64,000 bases of DNA from Aneurinibacillus thermoaerophilus (GTDB lineage Bacteria > Bacillota > Bacilli > Aneurinibacillales > Aneurinibacillaceae): contig NZ_FNDE01000014.1 in the NCBI RefSeq assembly GCF_900099925.1, forward strand, positions 17,448 through 81,447, given 5' to 3'. A model generated the notes under the pieces. It was given only the letters and a program-made list of their open reading frames with translations. It did not search any database and was not told the DNA's origin. Of this stretch, positions 18,235 to 27,046 are shown in pieces (the stretch's first letter is position 1; each line of letters opens with the position of its first letter). The translations under genes and the position numbers were made by a program.

Positions 18235-19848
18235 ATGAGTTATACACCAATATGGGCACAAAATAAGGAGAAATTGAATAAAACAGAATTAATAAAACTG
18301 GAGAAAGATGGACTGGATGTTATTGAGGACATTTATCGTTATGCGAAAACTGGTTTTGAATCCATTACGCCGGATGATATGGATCGTTTTAAGTGGGCAG
18401 GTGTATATCAGCAGCGCCCGAAAGACGGGTGCTTTATGATGCGTGTCCGGGTTCCGTCCGGAAATCTTACGTCCGAGCAGGCGCGCACGCTTGCGAGTAT
18501 CGCGCATGATTATGGCAGGGATTTAATCGATATTACGACACGTCAGGCGATTCAGTTTCACTGGTTGCGGATCGAAAATTTACCGGACATTTTTGAACGG
18601 TTGGCTGCCGTCGGATTGTCCTCATTTGAGGCGTGCGGCGATTGCCCGCGTACGATTGTTGGCAATCCGCTTGCGGGGCTCGATCCGTACGAATTAATAG
18701 ATACGACCCCGCTTGTGAAACAGTTGTCCGATACGTTTTTAATGAACCGGGATTTTTCCAACCTGCCGCGCAAATATAAAATTTCGATTTCTAGCAATAT
18801 TTATAATGCCGGTCATGCCGAAATTAACGATCTGGCGTTTACCCCGGCCACGAAAGTAATCGCTGGCAAGGAAATCATCGGTTTTCATGTCTGGGTTGGC
18901 GGCGGACTATCGTCCCGTCCGTATTTGGCTCAACAGCTCGATGTATTTGTGCGACCGGAAGAAGTCGTGAAGGTAGCGGTCGGCGTTACAACGATTTTCC
19001 GTGACTATGGATACCGGGAGAAGCGTCATCACGCACGCTTGAAATTTCTTGTCGCTGATTGGGGAGCGGAGAAGTTTCTTGCCAAGTTAAAAGAGCTTGT
19101 CGGCGAGCTGGAGACGCGGGGCGAAGATAAGATTAAGGGATGGAATGCAGGATATTTTACCGGTATTCATAAACAGCGCCAGGAAGGGTTGAGTTATGTT
19201 GGTCTGTCCGTTCCGGTAGGACGTATGTCGGCACAGGAATTGGAAGAACTGGCGCATCTCGCCGATGAATATGGTAATGGCTCACTGCGTACATGCAATT
19301 CGCAAAATATCATAATTACCGGCATACCGGATGAAAGAGTGGAAGAACTGTTGCAAGAAAAAGTGTTGGAACGTTTGACACCGTATCCGAAGAATTTTAC
19401 TGCTTTCGCCGTTTCTTGCACCGGCAATGAATTCTGTAATCTTGCGATCGTTGAAACGAAAGAAAGAATGCGCCAATTGGCGGAATATCTAGATGAACAT
19501 GTGGAGTTGGATGAACCAATTCGCATGCATATGGTCGGTTGTCCGAACTCATGCGGTCAGCGGCAAATTGCTGACATTGGCTTTCAGGGAGCGCTTGTTA
19601 AAACGGAAGACGGCATGAAAGATGCGTTCGATATTTTCCTTGGCGGTACGCTGGGCCCGAACGCGAAATTTAACGAAAAGCTGAAAGGACGCGTGCTTGG
19701 CGAGCAACTGCACCGGGTCGTGTTGCCGTTGCTTGCCTATTATAAGGAAGAAAAGCGGAACAAGGAAAGCTTCTTTGATTTCGTACAGCGTGTTGGAATT
19801 ACACCGTTCCAAGAGAGGCTGGATGCGGCTCTGAAACAGTTGGTATAA
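18235..19848 (+). CDS. Siroheme sulfite (or nitrite) reductase, ferredoxin type
   Basis: A 537-residue single-chain siroheme/[4Fe-4S] reductase. The two cluster-siroheme motifs are SCTGNEFC (C-x5-C) and GCPNSCGQ (C-x3-C) near residues 400 and 440. The N-terminal ferrodoxin-like repeat contains MMRVRVPSGNLTSEQ and TTRQAIQFHWL. It reduces sulfite to sulfide with six electrons. Operon position with cysH, sat and cysP makes sulfite the likely substrate; related proteins reduce nitrite. This differs from the two-subunit NADPH CysJI of B. subtilis, so the electron donor is probably ferredoxin. The start has AGGAGAG eight bases upstream. Confidence 0.88.
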   Translation: MSYTPIWAQNKEKLNKTELIKLEKDGLDVIEDIYRYAKTGFESITPDDMDRFKWAGVYQQRPKDGCFMMRVRVPSGNLTSEQARTLASIAHDYGRDLIDITTRQAIQFHWLRIENLPDIFERLAAVGLSSFEACGDCPRTIVGNPLAGLDPYELIDTTPLVKQLSDTFLMNRDFSNLPRKYKISISSNIYNAGHAEINDLAFTPATKVIAGKEIIGFHVWVGGGLSSRPYLAQQLDVFVRPEEVVKVAVGVTTIFRDYGYREKRHHARLKFLVADWGAEKFLAKLKELVGELETRGEDKIKGWNAGYFTGIHKQRQEGLSYVGLSVPVGRMSAQELEELAHLADEYGNGSLRTCNSQNIIITGIPDERVEELLQEKVLERLTPYPKNFTAFAVSCTGNEFCNLAIVETKERMRQLAEYLDEHVELDEPIRMHMVGCPNSCGQRQIADIGFQGALVKTEDGMKDAFDIFLGGTLGPNAKFNEKLKGRVLGEQLHRVVLPLLAYYKEEKRNKESFFDFVQRVGITPFQERLDAALKQLV

Positions 19849-19878
19849 AGGATGCCTGGGCATAGGAGAGGTGAGGCG

Positions 19879-20082
19879 ATGTTTATCTATAGATTTGAGA
19901 TATTGTTTAGGGATGGGGGAACAGCTGCCGTTGTAGTCATACATGAAAATGAAGAAAAAGCGTTCCGCAGCGCCCAGAATCAAATTGAACGCTATTTTTT
20001 GCCGCCGAGGCCGGTTGCGGAGATAGCCATTGTAGAAAAAAAGCCGGCTGGAACGGGCCGGGGGTATGTGATCGAGCCATGA
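19879..20082 (+). CDS. Small DUF3906-type protein
   Basis: A 67-residue soluble protein starting MFIYRFEILFRDGGTAAVVV and ending EKKPAGTGRGYVIEP; it matches the DUF3906 pattern of a strand-rich protein with a central helix (EEKAFRSAQNQIERYFL). The ATG at 19879 has GGAGAGGTGAG just upstream; the longer frame from 19852 has no support. Its stop overlaps the start of cysP by four bases (ATGA). Its place between sulfite reductase and sulfate permease implies a role in sulfur assimilation, but no activity is known to me. Confidence 0.78.
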   Translation: MFIYRFEILFRDGGTAAVVVIHENEEKAFRSAQNQIERYFLPPRPVAEIAIVEKKPAGTGRGYVIEP

Positions 20083-21161
20083 TTCTGACGTGCGCGGCCA
20101 TTGCCATTGCCCTGTTTTTCGCGATGAATATCGGCGCCAGCGGTACAGCCGCTGCGATGGGCGCGGCGTATGGCGGGGGAGCTATTCAAAATAAGAAGCT
20201 CGCAATGCTGATTGTAGGTGCAGCTGCTTTGCTCGGTGCTGTGTTAGGTGGAGGCGAAGTAGTGAAAACAATCGGGGGAGGTATCATCTCTTCCTCTATT
20301 CTCACTGTGGAGATTGTAATAATTATTCTGGCCTCAGCGACACTCACGCTGTTTATAGCAAATCTGATGGGGGTTCCCCTGTCAACGAGTGAAGTGACGG
20401 TTGGTTCGATTGTCGGCATCGGGCTCGCGTACAAATCCTTATTCGTCAGCAAACTTGCAGTCATTATTTCCTTCTGGATCGCGGTTCCTCTGGTCTCGTT
20501 TAGTGTGGCGTATGTGCTGGGGCGACTAATTAAGATAGCGGAAGTGAAGTGGCCGCATCTTAGCAGACAGGGAAAATGGCAGCGCTGGCTGGGAAGATTG
20601 CTTGTGATCGGCGGTGCGCTTGAGGCATTTTCGGCCGGTATGAACAATGTGGCGAACGCGGTTGGGCCGCTTGTTGGCGCCGGGTTAATGTCTGTTTCCG
20701 CTGGCGTTTGGATGGGTGGAATATTCGTGGCGCTTGGTGCGGTTTTGTTGGGCGGTAAAGTGTTGGAGACAAACGGGAAAAAAATTACCCGTCTTTCGCT
20801 TTTGCAGGGCAGCGCGGTTTCTTTCACCAGCGGAGGATTGGTCATTATCGCCTCTTTGTTGGGCATCCCTGTTCCGCTTGTACAGGCGACTACCTGTGCT
20901 ATTATGGGCGTTGGTACTGCGGACAACGGTTTTAAGCTTTGGCAGAAAAGAGTTATTCACCAAATCGCAAAGGTGTGGATTGTTTCTCCGGTATCTTCAC
21001 TTGTCGTGGCTTACGCGATGGTTCATCTCTGGTTGCAGCCGAATCCGTATGTGTTAATCGTTATTATAAGCGTATTTATCACTACGCTAGGATTAATGAA
21101 CCTTTCCCAGACGATCCGTAAAGAAAAAAGCGCCATTCATGATCAGAGAGGAGGAATCTAG
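20079..21161 (+). CDS. cysP: Sulfate permease, PiT family (CysP-like)
   Basis: A 360-residue inorganic phosphate transporter-family protein with about ten membrane segments. It carries the duplicated PiT signature: MNIGASGTAAAMGAAYGGG near residue 8 and GMNNVANAVGPLVGAG near 187. PiT members move phosphate, but the CysP branch moves sulfate. Position inside an S-box sulfate operon between sulfite reductase and APS reductase supports sulfate. The start overlaps the preceding DUF3906 gene by four bases, and the stop abuts cysH directly. Confidence 0.9.
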   Translation: MILTCAAIAIALFFAMNIGASGTAAAMGAAYGGGAIQNKKLAMLIVGAAALLGAVLGGGEVVKTIGGGIISSSILTVEIVIIILASATLTLFIANLMGVPLSTSEVTVGSIVGIGLAYKSLFVSKLAVIISFWIAVPLVSFSVAYVLGRLIKIAEVKWPHLSRQGKWQRWLGRLLVIGGALEAFSAGMNNVANAVGPLVGAGLMSVSAGVWMGGIFVALGAVLLGGKVLETNGKKITRLSLLQGSAVSFTSGGLVIIASLLGIPVPLVQATTCAIMGVGTADNGFKLWQKRVIHQIAKVWIVSPVSSLVVAYAMVHLWLQPNPYVLIVIISVFITTLGLMNLSQTIRKEKSAIHDQRGGI

Positions 21162-21878
21162 GTGCCGGATATGACATTTTCATATGAAACGCTGACATCT
21201 GAACGCTGCGAAGAAATAAATAAAACATTGGAAAATAAGGATGCGCTGGATGTATTAAAGTGGGCATATGGCCTATTCGGTGACAATCTAATCTATGCTT
21301 GCAGCTTTGGTGCTGAAGGTATGGTTTTAACCGACTTAATTAGCCGGGTGCGTCCGGATGCCCGTATCGTTTTCCTGGATACACATTTACACTTTAAAGA
21401 AACGTATGAAGTTATTGAGCGCGTGAAAGTCAAATATCCGAAATTGCGCATTCAGATGAAGGAGCCGGCGCTGTCCGTACAAGAGCAGGCAGAGCAGTAT
21501 GGTTCAGAATTATGGAAGATAGATCCGGATTTATGCTGTAAATTACGGAAAATTCAGCCTTTAGAAGAAGTGATGGCGGGCACGGTGGCTTGGTTATCTG
21601 GTTTAAGACGGGAGCAGTCGCCGACGCGGGTGAACACACAGTTTGTCAATATTGATCGCAGGTTCCGATCCATTAAAATCTGCCCGTTAATTTATTGGAA
21701 ATGGGAAGAAGTATGGAGTTATATCAAGCTTTATCAACTTCCATATAATGAATTGCATGACAAAGGTTATCCGAGCATTGGCTGTAAACATTGCACGTTA
21801 CCGGTGGAAGACGGGAGCGACTCACGTGCCGGACGTTGGAGCGGTACGGGCAAGACGGAATGCGGTTTGCATCAATAA
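21162..21878 (+). CDS. cysH: Phosphoadenylyl/adenylyl-sulfate reductase
   Basis: A 238-residue thioredoxin-dependent reductase releasing sulfite. The nucleotide-binding start (YACSFGAEGMVLTDLI), the arginine loop (LSGLRREQSPTR) and the catalytic KTECGLH tail are present. Two cysteine pairs, DLCCKLRK and GCKHCTLP, match the [4Fe-4S] ligands of the bacterial APS-reductase type, so it can probably use APS directly. The start is a GTG placed one base after the cysP stop, with GAGAGGAGG just before. It is part of the S-box operon. Confidence 0.94.
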   Translation: MPDMTFSYETLTSERCEEINKTLENKDALDVLKWAYGLFGDNLIYACSFGAEGMVLTDLISRVRPDARIVFLDTHLHFKETYEVIERVKVKYPKLRIQMKEPALSVQEQAEQYGSELWKIDPDLCCKLRKIQPLEEVMAGTVAWLSGLRREQSPTRVNTQFVNIDRRFRSIKICPLIYWKWEEVWSYIKLYQLPYNELHDKGYPSIGCKHCTLPVEDGSDSRAGRWSGTGKTECGLHQ

Positions 21879-21911
21879 GAATGAAAGAGTTGAGGAAAAG
21901 GAGTAGAAAGC

Positions 21912-23057
21912 ATGAGTACAAATCAGCCTCATGGCGGTGTATTAATCAACCGCATTAACTTTTCTTATGACATTACAAAAGTAAGCAAAAAAATCGAACT
22001 GGACGCGTTCGCCCTTTCCGATTTGGAACTGTTGGCGATCGGCGCCTACAGTCCACTCACCGGTTTCTTGGGTAAAGCTGACTATGAAAGCGTCGTGTAT
22101 AACATGCGCCTTGCTGACGGAACCGTATGGAGTCTTCCGATTACTTTGCCGGTAACGGAAGCCGTAGCCGCGCAGCTTGCACCAGGGGATATGGCACAGC
22201 TTGTGTACGAAGGAACGGTGTATGGTGTTATCGAAGTACAGGAACTGTACACACCGAACAAGGAAATAGAGGCGGAAAACGTATATGGTACGACAGAAAT
22301 CAAGCACCCGGGCGTTAAAAAGCTATGGGAGCGACCGGGAGTGTATGTTGCAGGCCCGATTACGCTGATAAAGCGTCCGAAAAAGAACAGGTTTAAAGAG
22401 TTCTATCTTGACCCGGCTGAGACGAGAGCCGTGTTTGCTGAGCGCGGTTGGTATACGGTTGTGGGATTTCAGACGCGCAATCCGGTTCACCGCGCCCACG
22501 AGTACATCCAGAAAACGGCGCTGGAAATTGTGGACGGCCTGTTTTTAAACCCGCTGGTTGGCGAGACGAAAGCGGACGATATTCCGGCTGACATCCGGAT
22601 GGAAAGTTATCAGGTACTTCTTCAAAACTATTATCCGCTTGATCGTGTGTTCTTGGCCGTGTTCCCGGCGGCCATGCGTTATGCGGGACCGCGCGAAGCC
22701 ATTTTCCACGCGATCGTGCGAAAAAATTACGGTTGTACGCATTTCATTGTCGGACGCGACCACGCCGGCGTTGGCAATTATTACGGCACGTACGATGCGC
22801 AGCGGATTTTCTTGAATTTTTCGCCGGAAGAGCTGGGTATTACACCGCTTTTCTTTGAACATAGTTTTTATTGCAAAAAGTGCGGCAACATGGCTTCAAC
22901 GAAAACATGTCCGCATAGTGCGGAAGATCACCTTCATTTATCGGGCACGAAAGTGAGGGAGATGTTGAGCCGCGGTGAGGCACCGCCGCCGGAGTTCAGC
23001 CGTCCTGAAGTAGTAGAAGTGCTGATTCGTGGCATGAAGGTCGCGATCGGCAATTAG
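21912..23057 (+). CDS. sat: Sulfate adenylyltransferase (ATP sulfurylase)
   Basis: A 381-residue ATP sulfurylase that makes APS from sulfate and ATP. Motifs: [18 protein letters not shown] (HxxH nucleotide site), [16 protein letters not shown], and the [17 protein letters not shown] loop. A Cys-rich [13 protein letters not shown] near residue 320 may bind zinc, as in thermophile and Bacillus homologues. It follows cysH and precedes cysC in the operon. Confidence 0.96.
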   Translation: MSTNQPHGGVLINRINFSYDITKVSKKIELDAFALSDLELLAIGAYSPLTGFLGKADYESVVYNMRLADGTVWSLPITLPVTEAVAAQLAPGDMAQLVYEGTVYGVIEVQELYTPNKEIEAENVYGTTEIKHPGVKKLWERPGVYVAGPITLIKRPKKNRFKEFYLDPAETRAVFAERGWYTVVGFQTRNPVHRAHEYIQKTALEIVDGLFLNPLVGETKADDIPADIRMESYQVLLQNYYPLDRVFLAVFPAAMRYAGPREAIFHAIVRKNYGCTHFIVGRDHAGVGNYYGTYDAQRIFLNFSPEELGITPLFFEHSFYCKKCGNMASTKTCPHSAEDHLHLSGTKVREMLSRGEAPPPEFSRPEVVEVLIRGMKVAIGN

Positions 23058-23077
23058 GACCGGGAGGAGGCAGAAGT

Positions 23078-23680
23078 ATGGCAGGACACAACGCCAATAT
23101 TGTTTGGCACAGGACAACGGTAACGAAGCAGGATCGGCAGAAAACGAAGGGGCATAAAAGCGCGGTTCTTTGGTTTACCGGTCTGTCCGGTGCGGGCAAG
23201 TCGACGCTCGCTAACGAAGTGGAACGCAGATTGCATGAGAGAGGGATGCATACGTATTTGCTGGATGGAGATAACATCCGACACGGCATTAATAAAGACC
23301 TGGGATTCAGCCCGGAAGACCGTGCGGAAAATATTCGCCGTATCGGCGAGGTAGCGAAGCTGTTCGTGGATGCGGGTGTGCTTGTATTAACCGCGTTTAT
23401 CTCGCCGTATCGCGCCGATCGTGCTCTCGCTCGCGGATTGGTAGAAGATGGTGAGTTTATTGAGATTTATGTGAATTGCGCGCTGGAAGAGTGTGAGAAG
23501 CGTGATCCGAAAGGGCTGTACAAAAAAGCGCGGATGGGAGAGATTCCAGAGTTTACCGGCATTTCCTCGCCGTATGAGGAGCCGGAAGCACCGGAATTAA
23601 TCGTGAAGACGGATAAAAAAACGCTGGATGAATCCGCAGAGCAAGTGATCGCATTTTTGCGGAAGAAAGGCATTATTTAG
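23078..23680 (+). CDS. cysC: Adenylylsulfate kinase
   Basis: A 200-residue P-loop kinase forming PAPS from APS. Seen are Walker [10 protein letters not shown] near 38, [22 protein letters not shown], and the lid segment [18 protein letters not shown]. It is the last gene of the sulfate operon and is followed by a terminator. With a cluster-type CysH able to use APS, the kinase may feed PAPS to other uses. Confidence 0.96.
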   Translation: MAGHNANIVWHRTTVTKQDRQKTKGHKSAVLWFTGLSGAGKSTLANEVERRLHERGMHTYLLDGDNIRHGINKDLGFSPEDRAENIRRIGEVAKLFVDAGVLVLTAFISPYRADRALARGLVEDGEFIEIYVNCALEECEKRDPKGLYKKARMGEIPEFTGISSPYEEPEAPELIVKTDKKTLDESAEQVIAFLRKKGII

Positions 23681-23687
23681 TATAAAG

Positions 23688-23717
23688 GGCACGGCCTTTT
23701 TCTGGCCGCGCCTTTTT
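23688..23717 (+). terminator. Terminator of the sulfate operon
   Basis: GGCACGGCC pairs with GGCCGCGCC (23688-23696 with 23704-23712, one mismatch) and is followed by TTTTT. Confidence 0.85.
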
Positions 23718-23894
23718 ACTTTTGCATAAACTTGCTCAAATCTGGAGTTTTCTATATTAGATAGCATGACTTACCGTTGTGAAATAAGGACAAATGGGGT
23801 AAGATAAGTTTTCCGTTATCATTTTGCATATGTTTCACCTATTTGGCTCGTCTGAAAAGATGAGAAAACAAATATAAGGAAGGGGTGAAGCTTT

Positions 23895-24575
23895 ATGAAA
23901 AAACGCACGGTAAGAACATTTATGGCCGGTGTGATTGCCGGGGCAGCGCTGATGTGTGCAGCCGGTTTTTCATATGCCGCCTTGACAAAAATCGATGTAA
24001 GAGTGACGCCTGTCAGCTTTGTGATGGAAGGACAGAAAATACAGCCCAGCGATAAAGAACAGCAATACTTTAATGGTAAAAGTTATATTCCTGTTTCTTT
24101 TGTATATAAAGATACTACGTATGTGCCGCTTCGCTTGGTTTCGGAAAAGCTTGGACACAAAGTTGGATATGACCCGGCGACCCATACGATTTATCTAGGG
24201 AAAGAAAAAGGAGATGGAAAAGAATTGAAATTTAAAACGATTTATCCTTCGGGCGGCGAACAACCACAATTATCTTCCAGGATTCAGCGGTGGTTTGACG
24301 ACCATAAGAAGCAGGAATTTATGGGTACGATGTGTGATGAGGATGGAATGTACGCGATGGTGGCAAGAGGCGAGCAGCCAAATGGGGGATACGGAATTGA
24401 AATTGTAGGCGTGACCGAATACGTCGATGAGATTGTGGTAAAGGTAAGGCATAAGAATCCGGAGCCGGGCAAAATGTATACGCAGGTGATTACGTATCCG
24501 ACCACCCTAGTGAAAATGCCATGTACCGACAAAAAAATTCGATTTGAGATCGTGAATGACATACATGGCAAATAA
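23895..24575 (+). CDS. Secreted stalk-domain (copper amine oxidase N-like) protein
   Basis: A 226-residue protein with a Sec signal peptide (KKRTVRTFMAG..., cleavage likely after FSYA near residue 28). The copper-amine-oxidase N-terminal 'stalk' domain follows, recognised by KSYIPVSFVYKDTTYVPLRLV and VGYDPATHTIYLGK (about 55-110). The remaining 115 residues match nothing I know. Such domains anchor or present proteins at the cell surface in Paenibacillaceae. It stands alone, between terminators. Confidence 0.75.
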   Translation: MKKRTVRTFMAGVIAGAALMCAAGFSYAALTKIDVRVTPVSFVMEGQKIQPSDKEQQYFNGKSYIPVSFVYKDTTYVPLRLVSEKLGHKVGYDPATHTIYLGKEKGDGKELKFKTIYPSGGEQPQLSSRIQRWFDDHKKQEFMGTMCDEDGMYAMVARGEQPNGGYGIEIVGVTEYVDEIVVKVRHKNPEPGKMYTQVITYPTTLVKMPCTDKKIRFEIVNDIHGK

Positions 24576-24606
24576 GCACTATCTTTTGTGCGCTTACACA
24601 GAGCGA

Positions 24607-24636
24607 GAGCGGGATAGAATTCCTGCTCTTTTTTTA
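24607..24636 (+). terminator. Terminator after the stalk-domain gene
   Basis: GAGCGGGA pairs with TCCTGCTC (24607-24614 with 24621-24628, one G-T pair), followed by TTTTTTT. Confidence 0.85.
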
Positions 24637-24742
24637 TTTTATTACATAATTTTCTATACGCTCATCGCACATTGTCTTCCTTCTTATTTTGAAAACAAAT
24701 GATATCATGTAGTACAGGGACAAAGAGAAAGAGGGAGAGCTT

Positions 24743-26086
24743 GTGGCTGCGCGAAGTTTCGATTTTACGAAAGGGAATATTATGCGACAGATGATCGCCT
24801 TTTCCCTCCCAATATTTTTCACGAATGTGTTACAGACGTCATATCAGTTTATTGACAGTTTATGGGTCGGCAACCTGCTTGGGTCAGACGCGCTCGCTTC
24901 TGTGTCTGTATCAGCGACGGTTGTGTTTACGATGCTGTCATTTATTATCGGGATGAACGGAGCAACATTGACGATTCTTGCCCAGCGTAGGGGCGCAGGT
25001 GATGAAGAAGGGTTAAAAGAATCGCTGAATGCGTTTGTCGTTGTATTTACTCTACTATCCATTGGTATTGGAATTATCGGCTATATTTTTTCGCCTCACA
25101 TTCTAACGCTGATTCAAACACCGTCAGCTATTCATGAGCTGGCCACTCAGTATTTGCAGGTGAATTTTATCGGAATTGTATTTTTGTTCGGCTATAATTT
25201 TATCGGCACAGTGCTTAGGGCGCTTGGAGACAGTCGCACGCCCATACGGTTTGTGCTGATGGCCGTAATTTTGAATACGGTGCTTGATCCTCTGTTCATT
25301 ATGTACTTTGATCTTGGAGTGGTAGGAGCGGCGCTTGCGACCATCGTGGCACAAGGTTTTTCGTTTGTATATGCGCTTATATACACGAGGAAATCGGGAA
25401 AAATTCCATTCATAAAGCCTCATATCCCCGATCGTACATATGCATTGGCGATTTTTAAATTAGGCATTCCTGCCGGTTTGCAAATGATGGTGATTTCTGG
25501 CGGAATGATGGCGATTATGAGCGTAGTGAATATGTTTGGCGAGAATGTGGTCGCTGGGTTTGGCGCTTCACAGCGTATGGATAATTTGATTATGTTGCCT
25601 ATTGTTACACTTGGCTCGGCGGTGAACAGTATGTCCGGCCAGAATATCGGAGCTGGAAAGTGGGAACGTGTCAGCGGTATCGCGCGCAGTGGCATATTGT
25701 TAATTGTCAGCGTGTCGTTTGCTATTGGGGTATTAGTGTATGCAACGGCAGCAAAACTGCTTGAATGGTTCGTGGACAATCCGGAGTCGATAGCATTTGG
25801 CACGCTGTACCTTCGCACGATTTGTTTTTTCTACCCGTTCCTTGGGATTAACTTTGTGCTGAACGGTATTATCCGCGGTGCAGGCGGCATGGTACAGATT
25901 CTGGTGCTGAATTTTATCTCTTTCTGGGTATTGCGTTATCCGCTGACTGCAGTATTTTCCAAGTGGCTGGGCGAGCAGGGGATTGCCTATGGCATGGGTA
26001 CAAGCTTTGTGATTAGCGCGGTTTGTGCAAGTGCGTATTACCGATTCGGGCGCTGGCGCGAAATTCGTTTATTGCAGGGTAAATAA
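24743..26086 (+). CDS. MATE family efflux transporter
   Basis: A 447-residue protein with twelve hydrophobic segments in two related halves, typical of the DinF/NorM-like MATE exporters that expel cationic drugs with Na+ or H+. Seen are SLPIFFTNVLQTSYQFIDSLWVGN in helix 1, GTVLRALGDSRTPI, and the second-half counterpart GAVNSMSGQNIGAGKWE and NGIIRGAGGM. The start is a GTG with GAGGGAGAG immediately before. It is monocistronic and the substrate is unknown. Confidence 0.92.
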   Translation: MAARSFDFTKGNIMRQMIAFSLPIFFTNVLQTSYQFIDSLWVGNLLGSDALASVSVSATVVFTMLSFIIGMNGATLTILAQRRGAGDEEGLKESLNAFVVVFTLLSIGIGIIGYIFSPHILTLIQTPSAIHELATQYLQVNFIGIVFLFGYNFIGTVLRALGDSRTPIRFVLMAVILNTVLDPLFIMYFDLGVVGAALATIVAQGFSFVYALIYTRKSGKIPFIKPHIPDRTYALAIFKLGIPAGLQMMVISGGMMAIMSVVNMFGENVVAGFGASQRMDNLIMLPIVTLGSAVNSMSGQNIGAGKWERVSGIARSGILLIVSVSFAIGVLVYATAAKLLEWFVDNPESIAFGTLYLRTICFFYPFLGINFVLNGIIRGAGGMVQILVLNFISFWVLRYPLTAVFSKWLGEQGIAYGMGTSFVISAVCASAYYRFGRWREIRLLQGK

Positions 26087-26171
26087 GGATTTCCGGAAAT
26101 TTACTATTTGAAAAAGCAAGAAGCAGGTAATGATAAAGGTTAAGAATCTTATTTTCTTGATAGAAAAACAC

Positions 26172-26200
26172 TTTACTTATTAAAGATAATAAATTATAAT
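26172..26200 (+). promoter_or_regulatory. Sigma-A promoter of azoR
   Basis: TTTACT (26172-26177) and TATAAT (26195-26200) are separated by 17 bases, about 60 bases before the azoreductase start. Confidence 0.7.
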
Positions 26201-26259
26201 TAGTTTGTAGTTGTAATGCTTAGAAAATGAATAGAATATGAGTAAAAGGAGAGAGTACG

Positions 26260-26907
26260 ATGGCAAAAGTTCTTTATATTACCGCGAATCCGAAGCCGGT
26301 TGAGGCGTCTTATGGCCTGAGACTGGGTGAAACGTTCTTGAAAGCATATCAGCAGCACAATCCCACAGATACGATCGAGCGCCTTGACCTTTACAAAGAA
26401 GAAATTCCATTCATTGATGCGCTTGTCTTGAACGCATGGGATAAAGTCGCAAAGAATGAAGCGCTGAACGACGAAGAAAAGCGTGTGCTTGGCCGCATGA
26501 CAGAACTGCTTGACCAGTTTATCGCGGCGGACAAAGTAATTTTCGTAACACCGCTTTGGAATTTAAGTTATCCTCCGCTACTGAAAGCGTATATTGATAA
26601 CGTTGTAATTGCGGGCAAGACATTTAAATATACGGAACAAGGCCCGCAGGGCTTAATGGCCGGCAAGCGCGTGATGCATATCCAGGCGCGCGGAGGCGTG
26701 TATTCTGAAGGGCCAGCCGTAGATTTTGAGTTCACAGATAAATATCTGCGCGGCATTATGGGCTTTATTGGGATTACTGATTATACCCACATTTTCGTGG
26801 AGGGAATGGCGGCCACGCCGGATAAAGCGGAAGAGATCTTTGCTAAGGCGGAGCACAAAGCACGCGAAGCGGCGGTCGAGTTTGCGAAGAATTATCAGCG
26901 TACATAA
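26260..26907 (+). CDS. azoR: FMN-dependent NADH-azoreductase
   Basis: A 215-residue flavodoxin-fold quinone/azo reductase. The FMN phosphate site ITANPKPVEASYGLRLGETF, FVTPLWNLSYPPLLKAYID and the QARGGVYSEG loop are present. Family members reduce azo dyes and quinones with NADH and protect against thiol stress. The ATG has AAAGGAGAG seven bases upstream; it has its own promoter and terminator. Confidence 0.94.
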   Translation: MAKVLYITANPKPVEASYGLRLGETFLKAYQQHNPTDTIERLDLYKEEIPFIDALVLNAWDKVAKNEALNDEEKRVLGRMTELLDQFIAADKVIFVTPLWNLSYPPLLKAYIDNVVIAGKTFKYTEQGPQGLMAGKRVMHIQARGGVYSEGPAVDFEFTDKYLRGIMGFIGITDYTHIFVEGMAATPDKAEEIFAKAEHKAREAAVEFAKNYQRT

Positions 26908-26974
26908 GTTGTACTATTTGCGCTGAATGGGGTATAGACAATAGAAAAAACAGGTGCTACCATTTAATTTGAAG

Positions 26975-27018
26975 AAGCGTTCACTAACCAAAAGAACATA
27001 GGTTGGGAACGCTTTTTT
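26975..27018 (+). terminator. Terminator of azoR
   Basis: AAGCGTTC (26975-26982) pairs with GAACGCTT (27007-27014), with inner AACC/GGTT pairs, followed by TTTTTT. Confidence 0.85.
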
Positions 27019-27046
27019 ATCATGTTTCGCGAGGAGTTGTTGCCAT

